DNA from: Haematococcus lacustris
Taxonomy: Eukaryota > Chlorophyta > Chlorophyceae > Chlamydomonadales > Haematococcaceae
DNA length: 64,000 nucleotides
Assembly (NCBI GenBank): GCA_030144725.1
Contig: JASKMD010000026.1
Coordinates: 1,499,981-1,563,980 of the forward strand
Reading direction: 5' to 3'
Shown: positions 1 to 12,569 of the stretch, piece by piece
Numbering within the stretch: position 1 is the first letter of the stretch
Layout of the letters: each line of letters opens with the position of its first letter
Position numbers and translations under genes: made by a program
Notes under the pieces: model-generated
What the model saw: the letters and a program-made list of their open reading frames with translations, nothing else
Database searches by the model: none
What the model was told of the DNA's origin: nothing

Positions 1-591
1 GCAGGGTATCAAGTTAGGGTGTAGGTGCAAGAGGGTTGTCACACTCATCATTGTGTTTTAATAGAGTGGGGTGTCACACTCACCATTGTGTTCCATCAAG
101 TCAGGGTGTAATTGCAAGGGGGCTTCGCTCTGCCCTGCTGTGCCCTAGCCCAGCTGCGGCTGTTACAGCTGGGGGCGAGCTGACTGCGCGGATGCTGGTG
201 GTACTGGGTCCAGCAGATGGGGATGGCAATAGGGATGATGGGAATAGGGATGATGGGGATGGAGATGGGGGTGATGGGGATGGGGGTGAGTCCTGCAGCC
301 ATGAGTCCAATGCTTGCTGTACCTAGTCTGTCACAGGGCCACCCAGTCACCACATTCTCTAGCCCAGCCTCATGTGCCTGACATGCAGGGGGCAGGCAGT
401 GTGGCCTGGCAGCGGGGGGCCTCAGCAGCCACCAAGGGGTGTCACCAACTGCCCCCCTGACCCCCATGTCCTGCCCACACACCGCTCCGCTAGCGCTCCT
501 GCCCCCCACCCCGCCCCCCACCCCCCCGCCCCCCCTGTCCTCCACCCAGCCCCCCGCCAGCGCAGCTGTCCCCCTGCTGGCTGCCCTGCAG

Positions 592-2382
592 ACATGACTA
601 CACAGTGTCCTACGCCTCCGCAGCCATGGAGCATGAGCACCTGGGCAGGGCGGCAGGCAGCGCTGAGGAGGTGCCGCCCTCCCCCCAGCCCCTGAGCTCA
701 AGGTAAAGAGCACCAGAGGAGGACAGCAGCCAGCGCCCAACTCCTGTCTCTCCACCCCCTCACACCTTCACCCCTCCCCTGCCTTCCTTTCACCCCTGCC
801 CTGCACTTCCATGCCCCTCACCCCTGCCTGCCCTCCCCCTCGTCACACCTCACCCTCCACCCCTCATCTACCCTCCCCTCCCCCTTTCCCCCTCGCCTGC
901 CTCCCCCCCTACCCTCCCTCAGGTACCCATGCATCATGCAGCCCCGCCCAGCCCCCCATGCGGTCACAGGCGGACTCCACGCACCCCTCCCTCCCCCGCC
1001 CCCTAGCCCCCCCCCCCCCAGGGCACCCCCCGCACACCTCTACCTCCCCGGCCCCTGAGCGTCCGCCCCTCTGCACAGCCCCACCCCAGGCTGCCAGGAG
1101 CATCCAGGGCCTTGGCAGTGCCAGCCACATGCAGGACACCAGCAGTACCACCAGCAGCAGCAGCAGCAGCAGCAGCAGTACCAGCAGCAGCAGGGGTTGC
1201 CAGCCTGCAATCTGCCCCGACAGCTCTGCACTCTCCAACTGCTCCACCTTGGACCTGCCCACTGCCACCCACCTCAACACCCACACTGCCGCTGCCAACA
1301 CAACAACAGTGAACGGGCACACCGCCAGCCGCCACACACCCCCCGCCCCCTGCCCCGCCCCTTTGCCACGCCTGCTGCCTCCCGCCCCCCCGCCCCCGCC
1401 CCTTTCCCGCCCCCACCTCCCTCGCCCCGCCCCCAGCCCCTTCAGCAGCTGGCTGGACTCAGCTGCCAGCTGCGCAGCCCAGGAGTCCCTGGCGGCTGTC
1501 CGCACCGCCGCCCTGGCCACCCTGTCCCGGGTGCTGTCCCCCCCGCCCCCCCTGGCCGCCTGCCTGCAGCAGCCCCTCACCCTGCTGGCCCAGGCAAGCA
1601 GTAGTGCCAGCACCAGCGTGCTGTCAGAGGGGTGTGGCGGCAGCAGGCCACCGGGCGCAGCGGTGATGGCAGCGCTGGGCTGGCATGAGCAGCAGGGGAG
1701 GAGAGCCAGCACGAGCAGGGGCGGGGGGGAGGGGGGCGGGGGGAAGGCAGGCGCGCTGGTAGCTGGGGGGGCCCAGCTTGGACCCATCCCCAAGCAGCGG
1801 GCATGGGGGGATGGGGTGGGGGCGGGGGGGTGGGCAGTGCTGGGTAGGGTCAGGGGGGGAGCCAGGCGGCATCACGGCAGTGCCTGGGCAGGGCCTAGCA
1901 GCCGCCCTCTGCCCCTCCCCTGCCCCCCTGCTGCTGTCGGGGCTGGGGGGGCTGATGCTGGGGGGGGGGTAGTGCTCAGCCAGTCCACCAGCCACCTGGC
2001 CACCCAGGAGCCCCTCTCAGGGCCAGGCAGCCACGGCATGCATGGCTTGCCCACCTTCTCCTCAGCTTCTCAAACACACCTGGTGGAAGCAGCAGCAGCA
2101 GCAGCAGGAGGTGCTGGGCTGGGGGGGCCTCACCCCGCCTGCCCGCCACCCCTACAGCAACAGAGGCAGCAGGCGGTCAAGCAGCCTGAGCAGCAGCAGC
2201 AGTTGCCTGAGGCACCGTGGCAGGGTGTGGTGGCAGGGTCAGGGGGAGGGCAGGCCAGACCCAGCAGGGGGCATCAGGACGGCCCTCCCCCCCTGGCAGC
2301 CCGCCCCACCACCAGCCTTGACCTGAGGCAGCACCCTCCCCACTCCAGCCCTGAACAGTACAGCCCGGCCCCCCTCCCCCCC

Positions 2383-2419
<37 letters not shown>

Positions 2420-5400
2420 CTGCTGCTGCTGGTGGCCCTGCCTGGCCCAGCTGTCGGCACAGCATCCAGGGGCCTGACCCCGGGCACGACCTGCTGGGTG
2501 CCGCCCCAGGCCAGGCCAGGGCCACCCACACAGGCTCAGGGGCCGGGTCAGGGGCCAGGACAGCAGCAGATGACCAAGAGCCCCCCGCGGCCAATGCAGG
2601 GCTGCTGAGCATTGTGGGGGTAGGGGCAGGGGCAGGGGCAGGGGGGGGGGCAGCAGGGGGCCAGGCAGGGCGGGGCCTGGCTCTGACCCAGGCCAACCCC
2701 AGGCCGGGTGGTAGGTGGTGGCAGGCGAGCCTGCTGCTGCCCCATGCGCTCATGCGTCGGTGGCATGCCCCCCCCCCTGAGGCCAGGCACCTGGGCCCCC
2801 CCTCAACACAGGCTCATGCCTGGCAGCTCGGGCCAACCACCCGGCTCCAACCACCTGGGTTGCCACATCAGGCAACCCAGCCAGTTGTCGGCGGCGGGCA
2901 GCAGGGCGGGTCAGGGGAGGGGAGGGCAGCAGCTCTGGCTGCGCAGGCAGCTGGGTGGCAGGTGGGGGACGCAGCCCGGAGGGACGACAGCTCACAGGGG
3001 GAGGCGTCTAGAGGGCAGCAGGAGCTGGGGGGCGTCCAACAGGGGGGGGGTCTCCTCCCCCGCCCCCGCAAACACAGCATTGCCAGCCTGCTGTCTACCT
3101 TCAACCGCCACTCAGCTACCCCCAGAACCACCTCTGCCACCCCCCTGCTGCTGCCCCCCGCACAGCAGCAGGGGGAGCGGCAGCAGCAGCAGCAGGGCGG
3201 GCAGTCAGCTGCACACCAAGGGGGGGCGCTGCCTCCTAACGACCACAGCCTCTCCCTCCTCACCCTACCACCCGCCAATGGCCGTGCCAAGCCCCCCCTC
3301 CCCCCCCCCCTGCCCCCCCTCCACCGCGTTGGCCCTGCACCCAGGGCGCGCCCAGCAGCCCCCAGGCCCCCCCCGCCCCCCCAGCCTCACCCAACGCCTC
3401 AGCGGCAACTTGAACCAGCTGGGCCGCGACCTGCAGACCCTCCCCTGGGGCCGAGCTGGCGCCCCCCCGGCTGCCCCCACCCCCCTCACCCCCACCCCCC
3501 CCTGGTGGCCTCTGCGCCCCCTGCCCCGACTGACCCGCTCCGGCAGCGCCCCCCCTGCCCTGCACCCCCACCCCTCCGCTTCTCCCCCTAGCAGCCTGCT
3601 CCAGCACCTCAACCTAGGCTGGTTGGGGGGGCTGGGGGGGCTCGGTCAGCCCCCACCCCGGCCTTCCCCCCCGCCCCCCTCCCTCCAGGTTCAGCCCAGG
3701 ATGGTGGCAGGGAGGGGGGGGAGGCTGGCTGGGGCCCACACCTGGGCCCCCCCCCTGCTGCTGCCCTGGCTCGTCCCCGCCTCCTCTGCCGCCGCCCCCC
3801 CTCCCCGCCACCACCTCGCCCGCTTTCATCCCCGGCGCCAAAGCAGCAGCAGCCGCCTCAGAAGCTGGGGGGGCCGGCGGGACCCAGACCAGTCCAGCAG
3901 CCAAGGCAGCCAGGGGGCCCTGGTCCCCTACGACCCTACCACTGCTGCTGCCGCCAGCCTGGGGGGGGGCTGGGGGGCGGCAGGCAGCAGCCTGGTGCCC
4001 AGCTGGCTGGGGGGGAGTCAGGGGGGGGCCGCTGCACCGCTGCCTGGCAAGGGACGTGCAGGGGGTGAGGGAGGAAGTGGGGGGAGAGGGGTGGGGGGGA
4101 GGGGAGGGAGGGGGGAGAAGGACCTCCTGCGTCGCCTTACCGGCACTGCCCCTCTAGAGCCTCAGCAGCTGGACGCCCCCCCACCCAGCCAGCTGCTGCA
4201 GCTGCAGCAGGAGCTGCAGGGGGCCGCCCCTACCCGCCATGCCCGGCTGCGTGGCGAGGTGTTTGTCGCCCTGCTGCCGCTGTTCCTGGTGCTGTGGCTG
4301 GGCATGCTGCTGTGGCTGTGGGTGTGCAGCTGCCACCACTACCTGCTGCTGCTGGCCGTCAAGCGAGACAGGGACTGGGACTTCAAATGGCAGCCGCCGG
4401 CACCAGCGCAAGCACCCCCACCCCCAGCTTCCACCCAGCTTCCCGGGGCACAAGCAGGAGCTAGGCAGCGTGCCGGTCTCAGCGCGGGTCAAGGGGGTGT
4501 GGGGCAGCACGTGGCGGTGGCAGGGTCGGGGAGACTGGAAGGAGAGCAGCAGGGGCTGGGGGGGGCGGGGGGCCAGTGTAGGGCAGGGCAGGGCTACCCC
4601 TCAGACATCCAGCGTTCAGCGGCACCCCAGGGGGTTAGGGCTGCTGCTGCTGCTGCTGCTGCCCCCCCTGAAGTGCATGGACGTGGAGTGGCAGGGGAGG
4701 TGCAGCTGGCAGTAGCAGTCGGTAGCCAGCAGCAGGGGGGAGGGAGAGGTGCAACTGCTGCAGCAGCTGGCTGGGTGGGGGGGAGTGCAGGGGCACCACA
4801 GGGGGGTGAGGGGGAGGGGACAGGGGACCAGTGCAGCAGCAGCAGCAGCAGCAGCTCTGGCCCACCTGCACCCCATGAGGCTGCCCCCCTGGTGCCCCCC
4901 CTCCCCCCTGAGCAGCCCCCTGCTGCCCCCTCCCCCTGCTTGCCGCCCCCCTCCCCTAGGCCAGCCCCCCCTCCCCCCCCCGCCTCAAACTCACCCCACC
5001 GCCCGCCCTGGCCTGAGCAACCACTGCATCGGCCGGACTGCCCATGCAGCTCAGACCCCCCAGCCGGCCATAAGGGCCAGCCTGAGGGGGCGGGAGGCGC
5101 AGCCCCTGGCTGCTGCAGGCCTGACCTGGGTGCACAGGCGCTGGCTGCAGCCTGGGCTGGGCCTGGCCAGCAGCAGCAAGCTGGGCAGGGGGCTCAACAC
5201 GGAGGGGCCCTGGTTAGTCACCATGAACATGAACAGCAGCCAGGGGCACAGGCTGGGGGTGCCTCCACCCCTGACCCTGCCTCCGCCGCCCCACCTCCCC
5301 CTGACCCTGCCACCCCCCCTGCCCCTACCACCCCCCCAGCTACTGACCCTGCCCCTGCCGCCCCCCCAGCCCCTGACTCTGGCACCGACCCCCTGGGCCC

Positions 5401-5741
5401 CGCCTTCCCTAGCCTGCTCTCGTACTTCGACCAAGAGCCAGGCAGCAGCAGTGGCCTAGTTTGGCCCGAGGCGGATGACGTGGCAGACGCACAGCAGGCC
5501 GCGGCCCTGGACGCCCTGGCCGCTGTGCCCTCCCTCTGCCTGCCTGCCTCACCCCACCCCAGCACCTACCCCGCTGCACCCTCCCCGCACTTCCGTACCT
5601 TGCCAACCATGCCAACCGCCATGCCAACCGCCATGCCAACATCCGTGCCGAGCACAACAGGAACAGGGAAGAGAGGGGATGGTGTAGCTGAAAGTGTGGA
5701 CGAGCTGCCTGCAAACCAGCCTCGTCAGGCAGCAGCAGCAA

Positions 5742-5782
<41 letters not shown>

Positions 5783-6226
5783 GGGCCCTCTGCTGTGTCC
5801 GGCATGCTGGCTGGGGGCTTGAATGTGAGCTCCCAGGCAGGGGCAGGGGCAGGAGCAGGAGCAGCAGCCGCAGCAGCCGCAGCAGCCGCAGCAGCCGCAG
5901 GGGCGGAAGAGACGGGGAAAGCAGCGGCAGCAGGATCGGCAGCAGGATCGGCAGCAGGGCAAGCAGGATTAGGGGCAGAGGCCACAGGGGTCAGGGTGGG
6001 CAGCGGCCCGGATGGCCCTGGTGCCCCTGTCGCCCCTGGCAGCCGCGAGCAGCGCCTGCAGGCCGATATGATCCGGCACCTGAACCTGCTCCAGTGGCAA
6101 AAGGTGGCGGTGGACACGGCGCATTACCACGCCCATGCCGCCATCGTGGTGCGCAGTGCAGCGCGCTTTGCGGCCAGCCACGGGCACGTCGTGGAATACG
6201 CGCTGAGGCAGATGCAGGGGCTGTGA
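592..6226 (+). CDS. Low-complexity protein with one hydrophobic segment, function unknown (gene model approximate)
   Basis: I do not recognise this gene. Two very long open frames overlap, 811-3591 and 2708-6226, in different frames. Coding-like stretches occur in the first (SSWLDSAASCAAQES near 1440-1490; RKHSIASLLSTFNRHS near 3065-3115) and then in the second (SGNLNQLGRDLQTL near 3395-3440), so an intron or a frameshift must lie between about 3.12 and 3.39 kb. A likely earlier exon is 592-701: acceptor CTGCAG, donor AG|GTAAAG. Most of the protein is Pro/Ala/Ser/Gln/Gly-rich. At about 4255-4335 there is one strong hydrophobic helix (VALLPLFLVLWLGMLLWLWV) followed by basic residues. The last 60 residues are ordinary and probably helical (IRHLNLLQWQKVAVDTAHYH), ending at a TGA at 6224-6226. 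A membrane-anchored scaffold is possible, but no domain supports a function. Start and splice sites are uncertain. Confidence 0.45.
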
Positions 6227-8668
6227 GTCGGCGAAGTGTCGGCGACGCGGGGCGAGGCCGCGACCGCCGTAGGGATCGTTTGGTGTGCTGGCACCATGTC
6301 TACACGTCATCGCTCACGGAAGTCAAGGAGTCACCCTGCGCAGCTAAGACCATGACATTTAACGCCGTTTTGCATTGCTGAAAATCAATACAGTATTTAT
6401 TTAATGTCATATCATCCTTTCTGATTTACGAGGGCTCTGTCACAATATACCAAGGACGGAGCTGTGCTTGGTGATTCAGTAAACAGCCGTGCTTGTTAAT
6501 TTAATAGACAGCCGCCCCATTAGCTTCGTGTAGCAAACCCGAGTTTTCCGACTAACCCGAACACAACTCAGCGACACCTATCCTAGATTTGTCATAACGA
6601 CAACGACTTTCAAATGGCGAGGCCGAGGCCCTGGCGCGGGACAACTCGAGGCCGAAACCAGCGGGCACGACAGCTGTTACGTGTTCGTTGGGAGCACTTT
6701 TGTTAACTGCAGTGGATCTGGGGTCAGGCGCCCCCAACATGGGGTTGGTAATATGCATGCAAGTACTCTCTCAATACTGCACCGTTTTCGGTAGCGTTAT
6801 CACATTGGCATTGGCGGTTAAGTCCGCGTTATCTGACCATCAGCGCTAGCCATTGGAGTCTTTGCTCGCGTACTGCCACATGTGCCCGCGAACAAATCAC
6901 ATCGGCGAGACGGGTCTCCTTGACACGGTGAGCCACGTCGCTGTGAACCCATCTACCTAGCGTAGTGAGCTGGTTGTACACAAATGGAATGTCCGGCTAA
7001 CACCCAACGCGATGCCTGCCGGGCGTGCAGGGCACCTAGACGGGGTGAACGAAACATATAATCGTACTCGCTTCCGCCGAATACATCATTTGGGTCGGCG
7101 CACACTAAGGTTTCACCAGGTTACACCCCCCCCTCCTCCACTGTGTCCTCCACTGTGTTCCACCCGCTGCACCACAAGAAAATGGCTACGAAACCTTTGT
7201 TCTTTACCCATTGGCGCATCTAATGAAACAAACCGCACAACAAACAGGCCAGGCCTCTATCAGTTTGACAGCTTCAAAGTTACATCATGTTCACCAGGCT
7301 GGTTCAAGGCCAAGGCATGCAACTACTCACCATGCCCGCCCCCCCTCCACCCATCATTGCAGGAGCCCACCTCATTGAGCCTGACCACCACCTCCCAGCC
7401 CTTCCCCTCGCCCCCTCCCCAAGCACACCCCCTGCTAGCCCACCCCTCCCAGCCCACCCCTCCCAGAACACCACTGTGGGGTGGCTGTTGAGCAATGAAA
7501 CTTTGTACGCAGGTGGATGGCATGTAGGGGAGTATAACTCTCAGAGGAGACGAGTCCAGATTCGGTCACGGTGTGGTGTTGTGTGACTGACTGCATGGCC
7601 CTGGCCCTGAAATTGGCCCTGGCCCTGGCCCTGAAAGGGAGTTGGGGGTCACCGACCAAAGTGAGCTTTTGGCTTAGCTGAGTATTAGAGTTTGTAACAA
7701 TGTCGTAGATGAGCTTAACCTAGTGAGTAGCATGTTGTAAGTCCAAATGGTCGAGCTGTGGCATTGCCCTCTAGGTATGGGGGGGAGGTGGGCTCATTGC
7801 CACATTGCCGCAACCGCTTTTCGATCCGACTGCTGCTGCTGATGCGCGTGCTCGTGTAGAGCAGCCTAAGCGACGCGGGCGGTCGCAGCGATGACTGCAT
7901 GCCCCGCAACGGCTCAAATTTGAATCACTAACTTTGACGCTTTGCTGTGCACGGCCTACTGACTGCATAACTATTCTGGATGAGTCAAAGGTAGCTAGCT
8001 AGGTTAGCTACATTGTGAATCATCTAGCATATTATTTGGCGCAGTGGGCGCAAAGTTACAGCCGTCCTACTACCAGGGGTAGATTTTCTGTTAGTTGGGG
8101 GCGCCTGATCTGGGGTAGTAACGATTCTTGAAACGAGGTCACTTGACGATTACAACTGATGAAAACTCAATTACAACAGAGTAAAACCATCCTACAGCCT
8201 ATTTTGGCAACACTGTTTCACTATACAATTCAGCTTGGCCAGTGGCCACACCTCCCAGTGGTTCTTGCAGCGGCTGGGAGCCAGGTCCACCACTCTGCTG
8301 CATCGCACCCGCCTACTAAGCACCAGCCATGGCGCTGCCACCCCCTCCGCGCCACAGCCAAACCGACTCCAACCGACTCCAGGTCAGGCTTGCTGCCAAT
8401 GGTCCTCAAGAACCAGCAGGGTTTACAGTGCAGGCGTCACTTAATTCTCACGCGCGCACACTCACAGTCACGCAGCTCTTCCCAGTTGCTGTGCTGTGCC
8501 TGGTGGCATCGCAATTGCTGCTGATTGCGGGGATCAAGGGGCGCAGGGCCTGGCCGAGAGAAACCAGAGCTCCTTACCTTGCAGCTTGGACAAAGAAACG
8601 CACCCAAACCCAGCCCAAGCCCCTCTGCAAGCTGGGATCCAACCCGGGTTCAAGCTCTGTGCAAGCCA
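6227..8668. other. Convergent intergenic region, no gene recognised
   Basis: Between the stop of the plus-strand low-complexity gene and the 3' end of the minus-strand fasciclin gene. Base composition is nearer to balanced than in the flanking exons. The open frames are short, overlap on both strands and carry no recognisable domain. Small direct repeats of GGCCCT occur at about 7604-7636. It probably holds both 3' untranslated regions. Confidence 0.5.
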
Positions 8669-8673
8669 TTACA
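8669..8673 (-). terminator. Candidate polyadenylation signal (TGTAA) of the fasciclin gene
   Basis: TTACA on the plus strand reads TGTAA on the minus strand, about 145 nt downstream of the fasciclin stop codon. TGTAA is the usual polyadenylation signal of chlorophycean algae. A 5-bp match alone is weak; the spacing is what supports it. Confidence 0.35.
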
Positions 8674-8817
8674 TGTGGACTCTTGCCTATTTCCCCTTCC
8701 CCCCTCGCCACTGACCCCTGGGCCCTGCACTGCCCCTGACCACCAACCCCCGGCCCCTGCCCGCTACCCTTTGCTCGCTACCCCTCCCCCTGCGCGGGCC
8801 CATATGTTGTGAGGGCT

Positions 8818-11407
8818 TCAGTACTCCCTGGGCGGCAGCATGATGCGGTTGATGACGTGGACAGCTGCCTGCAAACACCGGCAGGGGGCAGCAGCTGGAG
8901 CAGCAGCAGGGGCACAAGCCAACAAGGGCAAAAGCAAGAAGACAGGTACACACGGCATGTCCCTAAGTGTCACAGGATGTCACAATATGCTGCTGTTGCT
9001 GCTGCTATCACTGCCACAATGGTGTGGTGCTGCTGCTGCTGCCGCCTAATGCCCCTGACCTCGCTGCCCTGGGGCACGTCCACAGCCAGCAGTACGCCGG
9101 TGCGGTTGCGGGCATCAGTGACGGTCAGCGTGCCATTCCTAGGGGGCCAAACAGGGGGGTGGGGCAGGGGGGCAGCAGGAAGCTTGTAGCACGCAAGCAG
9201 GCAGTAGCAACTGCTACGCGTGAGGGAAAGCTCAATTTTAAACCATATTACTTACAGTAACGATACTTCACGAAACTAGGAACGAAACCAGTAGTAACAA
9301 AACTAATCATAAAGATAGTAATAGTGATAATAACAGTGGTGATAATAATGGTAACAATAAAAAGGATGTACCGTACTCTCCCTTTTGATTCCCTATCCCG
9401 AATCGTTTTTTGTCCTTCGGGAAACCGGGAATGATTAAACAATGTATTTCTCTGGTCTTTCGGGAAGAAGTCAAACAATTAGTTGACCTTGACGAGAGTG
9501 CCAGCAATGGACCAGTTTGTGGTCCGGGGCATCAGTGCCGCCGACGCAGCTGATAATCTGCACCGCGAGCTCCTTATGCACGATGAACAACGCTTCCAAA
9601 TGTCTCTTGATCGTCAAGCGGCAATTATTGAGAAGCGACTACCTAGGACCACTAATTTTGGGCCTTCTCCCTCAATCTTGCCGCATCGCCCAGCACACCT
9701 CCTGCTCTCGCACGCACCGGCAAAGCGTATGAGAACTGGTAGCAACCTGCTAGGATTCAGCCCACCCTAGGCTGGGCCAGAGGGAGGCGGGCCAGGCTGG
9801 GGCAAAGGCTAGTGCGGCGGGCCAGGCCGGGGTGGCAACAAGGGTGGCTGCTATGCCCAGGGCAAGGTCGAGGGAGGTGGGCCAGGCTGGGGCAAAGGCT
9901 GAGGTCACAGGACAGGCAAGGGTGGCAACCAGGCTGGCAACCATGTCAAGGGGGGAGGCGACTGGTCATACACGGTCAGCCGGCCAAGGCAGGGTGCTTT
10001 GGCCAAGGCAACAGAATGGGTGGCGGCAGGAGTACGCAAGTCTGAATGCTCCAAGGCAGATGATAAGATATGCCGCCACTGCCAGCAGGGGCAGAAGGAC
10101 CACGACTGTATTAGCGAGGTTCAGTGCCCCATGTGACGTGGTTAGGTGATAAGGCCACTAGAAGAGAGGCCACGACAGTAGGCTATGTGGATCATATGAT
10201 TTTGATGCGAGATTAATGGAGTGGGAGGCTTGATTATTGCTATGCACGAAGACGTTCTCAAAACTAACTTTAGGCGTACTTTGGCCATCGGGGAATTTGA
10301 AACAATGAAAAATATGGCTCGGGAATAATATTTTTATTATAGTTTCCGAGGCCTCGGGAATCAAAAGGGATAGTACGGTACATAACGTTGAATATTGATA
10401 GGGCCAGCAGGAGGTCCTGACAGCCTAATGCTTCGCAGCCATGTGCTACATGGAACAAGGTGCATGCACTGCGGGTGCCATGAACAACCTCTCGACGCAC
10501 TGACTTGAGGTGCTTCAGGTACAGGGGAGGGCCCAGCAGGGTCGGCACCAGCAGCCCGCCAAAGCTGGGGAAATCAGTGCTCACGATGGTGAAGTTGGCA
10601 AGCACCTGCAAGCCAGGCGTCACACAACGTGAGACCACATTAGTGGGTTACACCTCGTTTAAACATCACACACAATCGCATCCTTCACTGTGGTCGTGGC
10701 AATGGTCACTCGCCCCAAGCCCACCAACTGTGACAAGTGTGACGGGTATGACAGCCATGATGTGGTGCCTCAGGTTTCTGTGGCCCTCTCTGTCGCCCTG
10801 CCTGACTGCGCTGCTCCCGGGGTAAGAGCTTCTGCTCAGCTTTGATTTGCATTATCGTGCCTGCCTGCCTGCTAGCGGCGCCTGCCCCGCCTGCCCTGCC
10901 TGCCCCACCTGCAGTGCCTGCCTCACCTGCCCCGCCTGCTTCACCTGCCGCACCTGCCCGCCTGAGCCGCCTGCCTGCCTGCCTGCCTGCCTGCCCCGCC
11001 TGCCCACCTGCTCAGCCTAGTGCAGGTCAAGCAAGCGCGGAGGAGGGCTTACACAGCTCCCTGGTAGCCAGCTTGCACCAGCCCTACATCCCTGCCCGGC
11101 ATGGCTGCCAGAGGGGTAAGAAGTGTGAGGGGCATCAGCCCGTGACCCACATGGCCTCAGCTTGCATCTCACATGGAAGCCTAGTGCAGGTCAAGCAAGC
11201 TTGGAGGAGTGCTGGCTGCCAGAGGGTTAGGAAGTGCGAGGGGCATCAGCCCGTGACCCACATGGTACTTGACAATGTCCTTCACAAAGCTGCTGTTCAC
11301 AAGCATCTCAGTCAAGCCTGAAAAGCCAGCGTTGGCTATGAAGCGGCGGAACGCCTAAACGAGCAGCAGCAGCAGCAGCAGCAGGAGCAATGACAGCAGC
11401 AGCAGTT

Positions 11408-11450
<43 letters not shown>

Positions 11451-12569
11451 GACAGCAGTTCACGCCATCTGCAGCAGTAGCAGATGAAGAGCAGCAGCGG
11501 AAGAGGAATACAGAAACAGAGAAACAGAAAAAGCAGTAGTGAAACAGGGAGGAGGTTCAGCCTGGGGGGGCGCCTGCTCCCTTACTGCAGAGCAGCAGCA
11601 GAGGCATGTGATGAGTGTGAGATGTGGCTCACTGAGTTTGAAGGGACAAAGTATGTCGCCGGCACTGTGCCCATCAAGGACTTGTCACCGCCACCAGCCA
11701 TGGCCATCAGAGCGTCAAAGATGGACAAACTCGTGTTGATCTGCAGCCAGGGCAGAGCAGGGCAGCCAGGCTGTTCAGAGCGGGCGGGGCGGGGCGGGGC
11801 GGGGCGGGGCTAGGCGCAGGGCCAGCAGGGCAGGCTGGTAAGGTGTGGTCAGGGCAGGGTTTGCAGGACGCTGTGTAGTAGCAACAGCATTGTTTGGTGA
11901 TGCTGAGGTCACACCAGCGCTGGGTCACACCTTGGGAGCGCCAGGCGTGGCAAGAACTGTGGAGATGTTGCCGGGGGCCATAGGTAATGTGACATTTGAA
12001 GTGTCCTGGAAGGTCCTGGGAGTTAGCAGCAAGGTGCAGGCTGTGCAGGGCCTGGTGCCGTGACTGGGACCTCGCCACAGGATATCAGGCATGGGACAGC
12101 TGCTAGCTGGGAGGCGGGAGGCGGCAGGTGCAGTGCTGGAGGAGTGCCTTGTGGTCAGCTGGGCAGGACATGAGCCTGGCTGCTGCGGGGCTTCTCACCA
12201 CCACCAGCACCGCCTGCCTCACCGCATGCACCCTGCACCACCCTCCCTCCAGGTGGTGGCTGCTGCTGCAAGTGTTGTCATAGCTGTCGCCATGCAGCAA
12301 GCTAGACTCTGTGCAGCCAGCCCCAAGCTGCTAAAGAGCAGCACTCATGCTGGTGCTGGTGCTGGTGCTGCTGCTGCTACTTCTGCTGCTGCTGCTGCCG
12401 CCCCCCACCATGCACTAAGGTTGACTCTGCGGTCCACAGTGAGAGGCATGCTGACATTGGGCACTCCCACGCCATTCACAGCGTCGACAGCGTTGCAGGG
12501 CGCGCTAAGGTAGAGTAGGGCAGCCAGGCAGACCACCAGAGTCTTCAGCAGCAGCAGCGGGCGAGCCAT
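8818..12569 (-). CDS. Secreted fasciclin (FAS1) domain protein
   Basis: FAS1 domains are extracellular adhesion modules of about 140 residues. Five exons join in phase to make one complete domain: 11633-11740 (NTSLSIFDALMAMAG ... YFVPSNS), 11262-11354 (AFRRFIANAGFSGL ... KDIVKYH), 10505-10605 (LANFTIVSTDFP), 9060-9138 (NGTLTVTDARNRTG) and 8818-8868 (AAVHVINRIMLP, then the stop). The YFVPSNSAF and VHVINRIMLP signatures are typical FAS1 H1 and H2 box sequences. The proposed first exon starts at 12569 with a clear signal peptide (MARPLLLLKTLVVCLAALLY, cleavage near APCNA). A further exon ending at about 11929 reads NVTLPMAPGNISTVLATPG. The splice sites joining these first two exons are not settled. 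An intron between 10505 and 9138 holds a DNA transposon. Probable role: cell wall or matrix protein. No GPI signal is visible, since the protein ends soon after the H2 box. Confidence 0.85.
9366..10383. mobile_element. Small DNA transposon with terminal inverted repeats (non-autonomous)
   Basis: The left end reads ATGTACCGTACTCTCCC and continues through TTTTGATTCCC. The right end, read on the minus strand, gives ATGTACCGTACTATCCC and the same TTTTGATTCCC. The inverted repeats match over about 28 bp with one mismatch, about 1 kb apart. Beyond that the two ends differ in sequence but share TCGGGAA-type motifs. The interior (about 9770-9950) has GC-rich imperfect direct repeats around GGCCAGGCTGGGGCAAAGGC. 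The open frames inside are short and unrecognised, so this is probably a MITE-like or deleted copy. It lies in an intron of the fasciclin gene. A short AT target duplication is possible but cannot be separated from the repeat itself, so the superfamily is not assigned. Confidence 0.7.
11013..11266. repeat. Local duplication spanning a fasciclin splice donor
   Basis: CCTAGTGCAGGTCAAGCAAGC occurs at about 11018 and again at about 11181. A second shared block, GGCTGCCAGAGGG..AGGAAGTG or close variants followed by CATCAGCCCGTGACCCACATGG, occurs at about 11102-11152 and 11214-11265. The downstream copy contains the last bases of a fasciclin exon and its donor (CAT|GTGGGT on the minus strand). The other copy lies inside the following intron. 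Confidence 0.7.
11366..11450. repeat. CAG/CTG trinucleotide repeats in a fasciclin intron
   Basis: Two CAG blocks, about 11366-11383 and 11409-11448, lie just upstream (in gene sense) of the exon that starts at 11354. On the gene strand they read CTG and form part of the pyrimidine-containing region before the acceptor GTTTAG. Confidence 0.8.

Noticed and set aside
1..591. Small frames at the left edge with Asp/Gly or Ile/Pro repeats
   Set aside because: They translate GGGATGATGGGAATAGGG-type short repeats at about 220-290 and have no other support.
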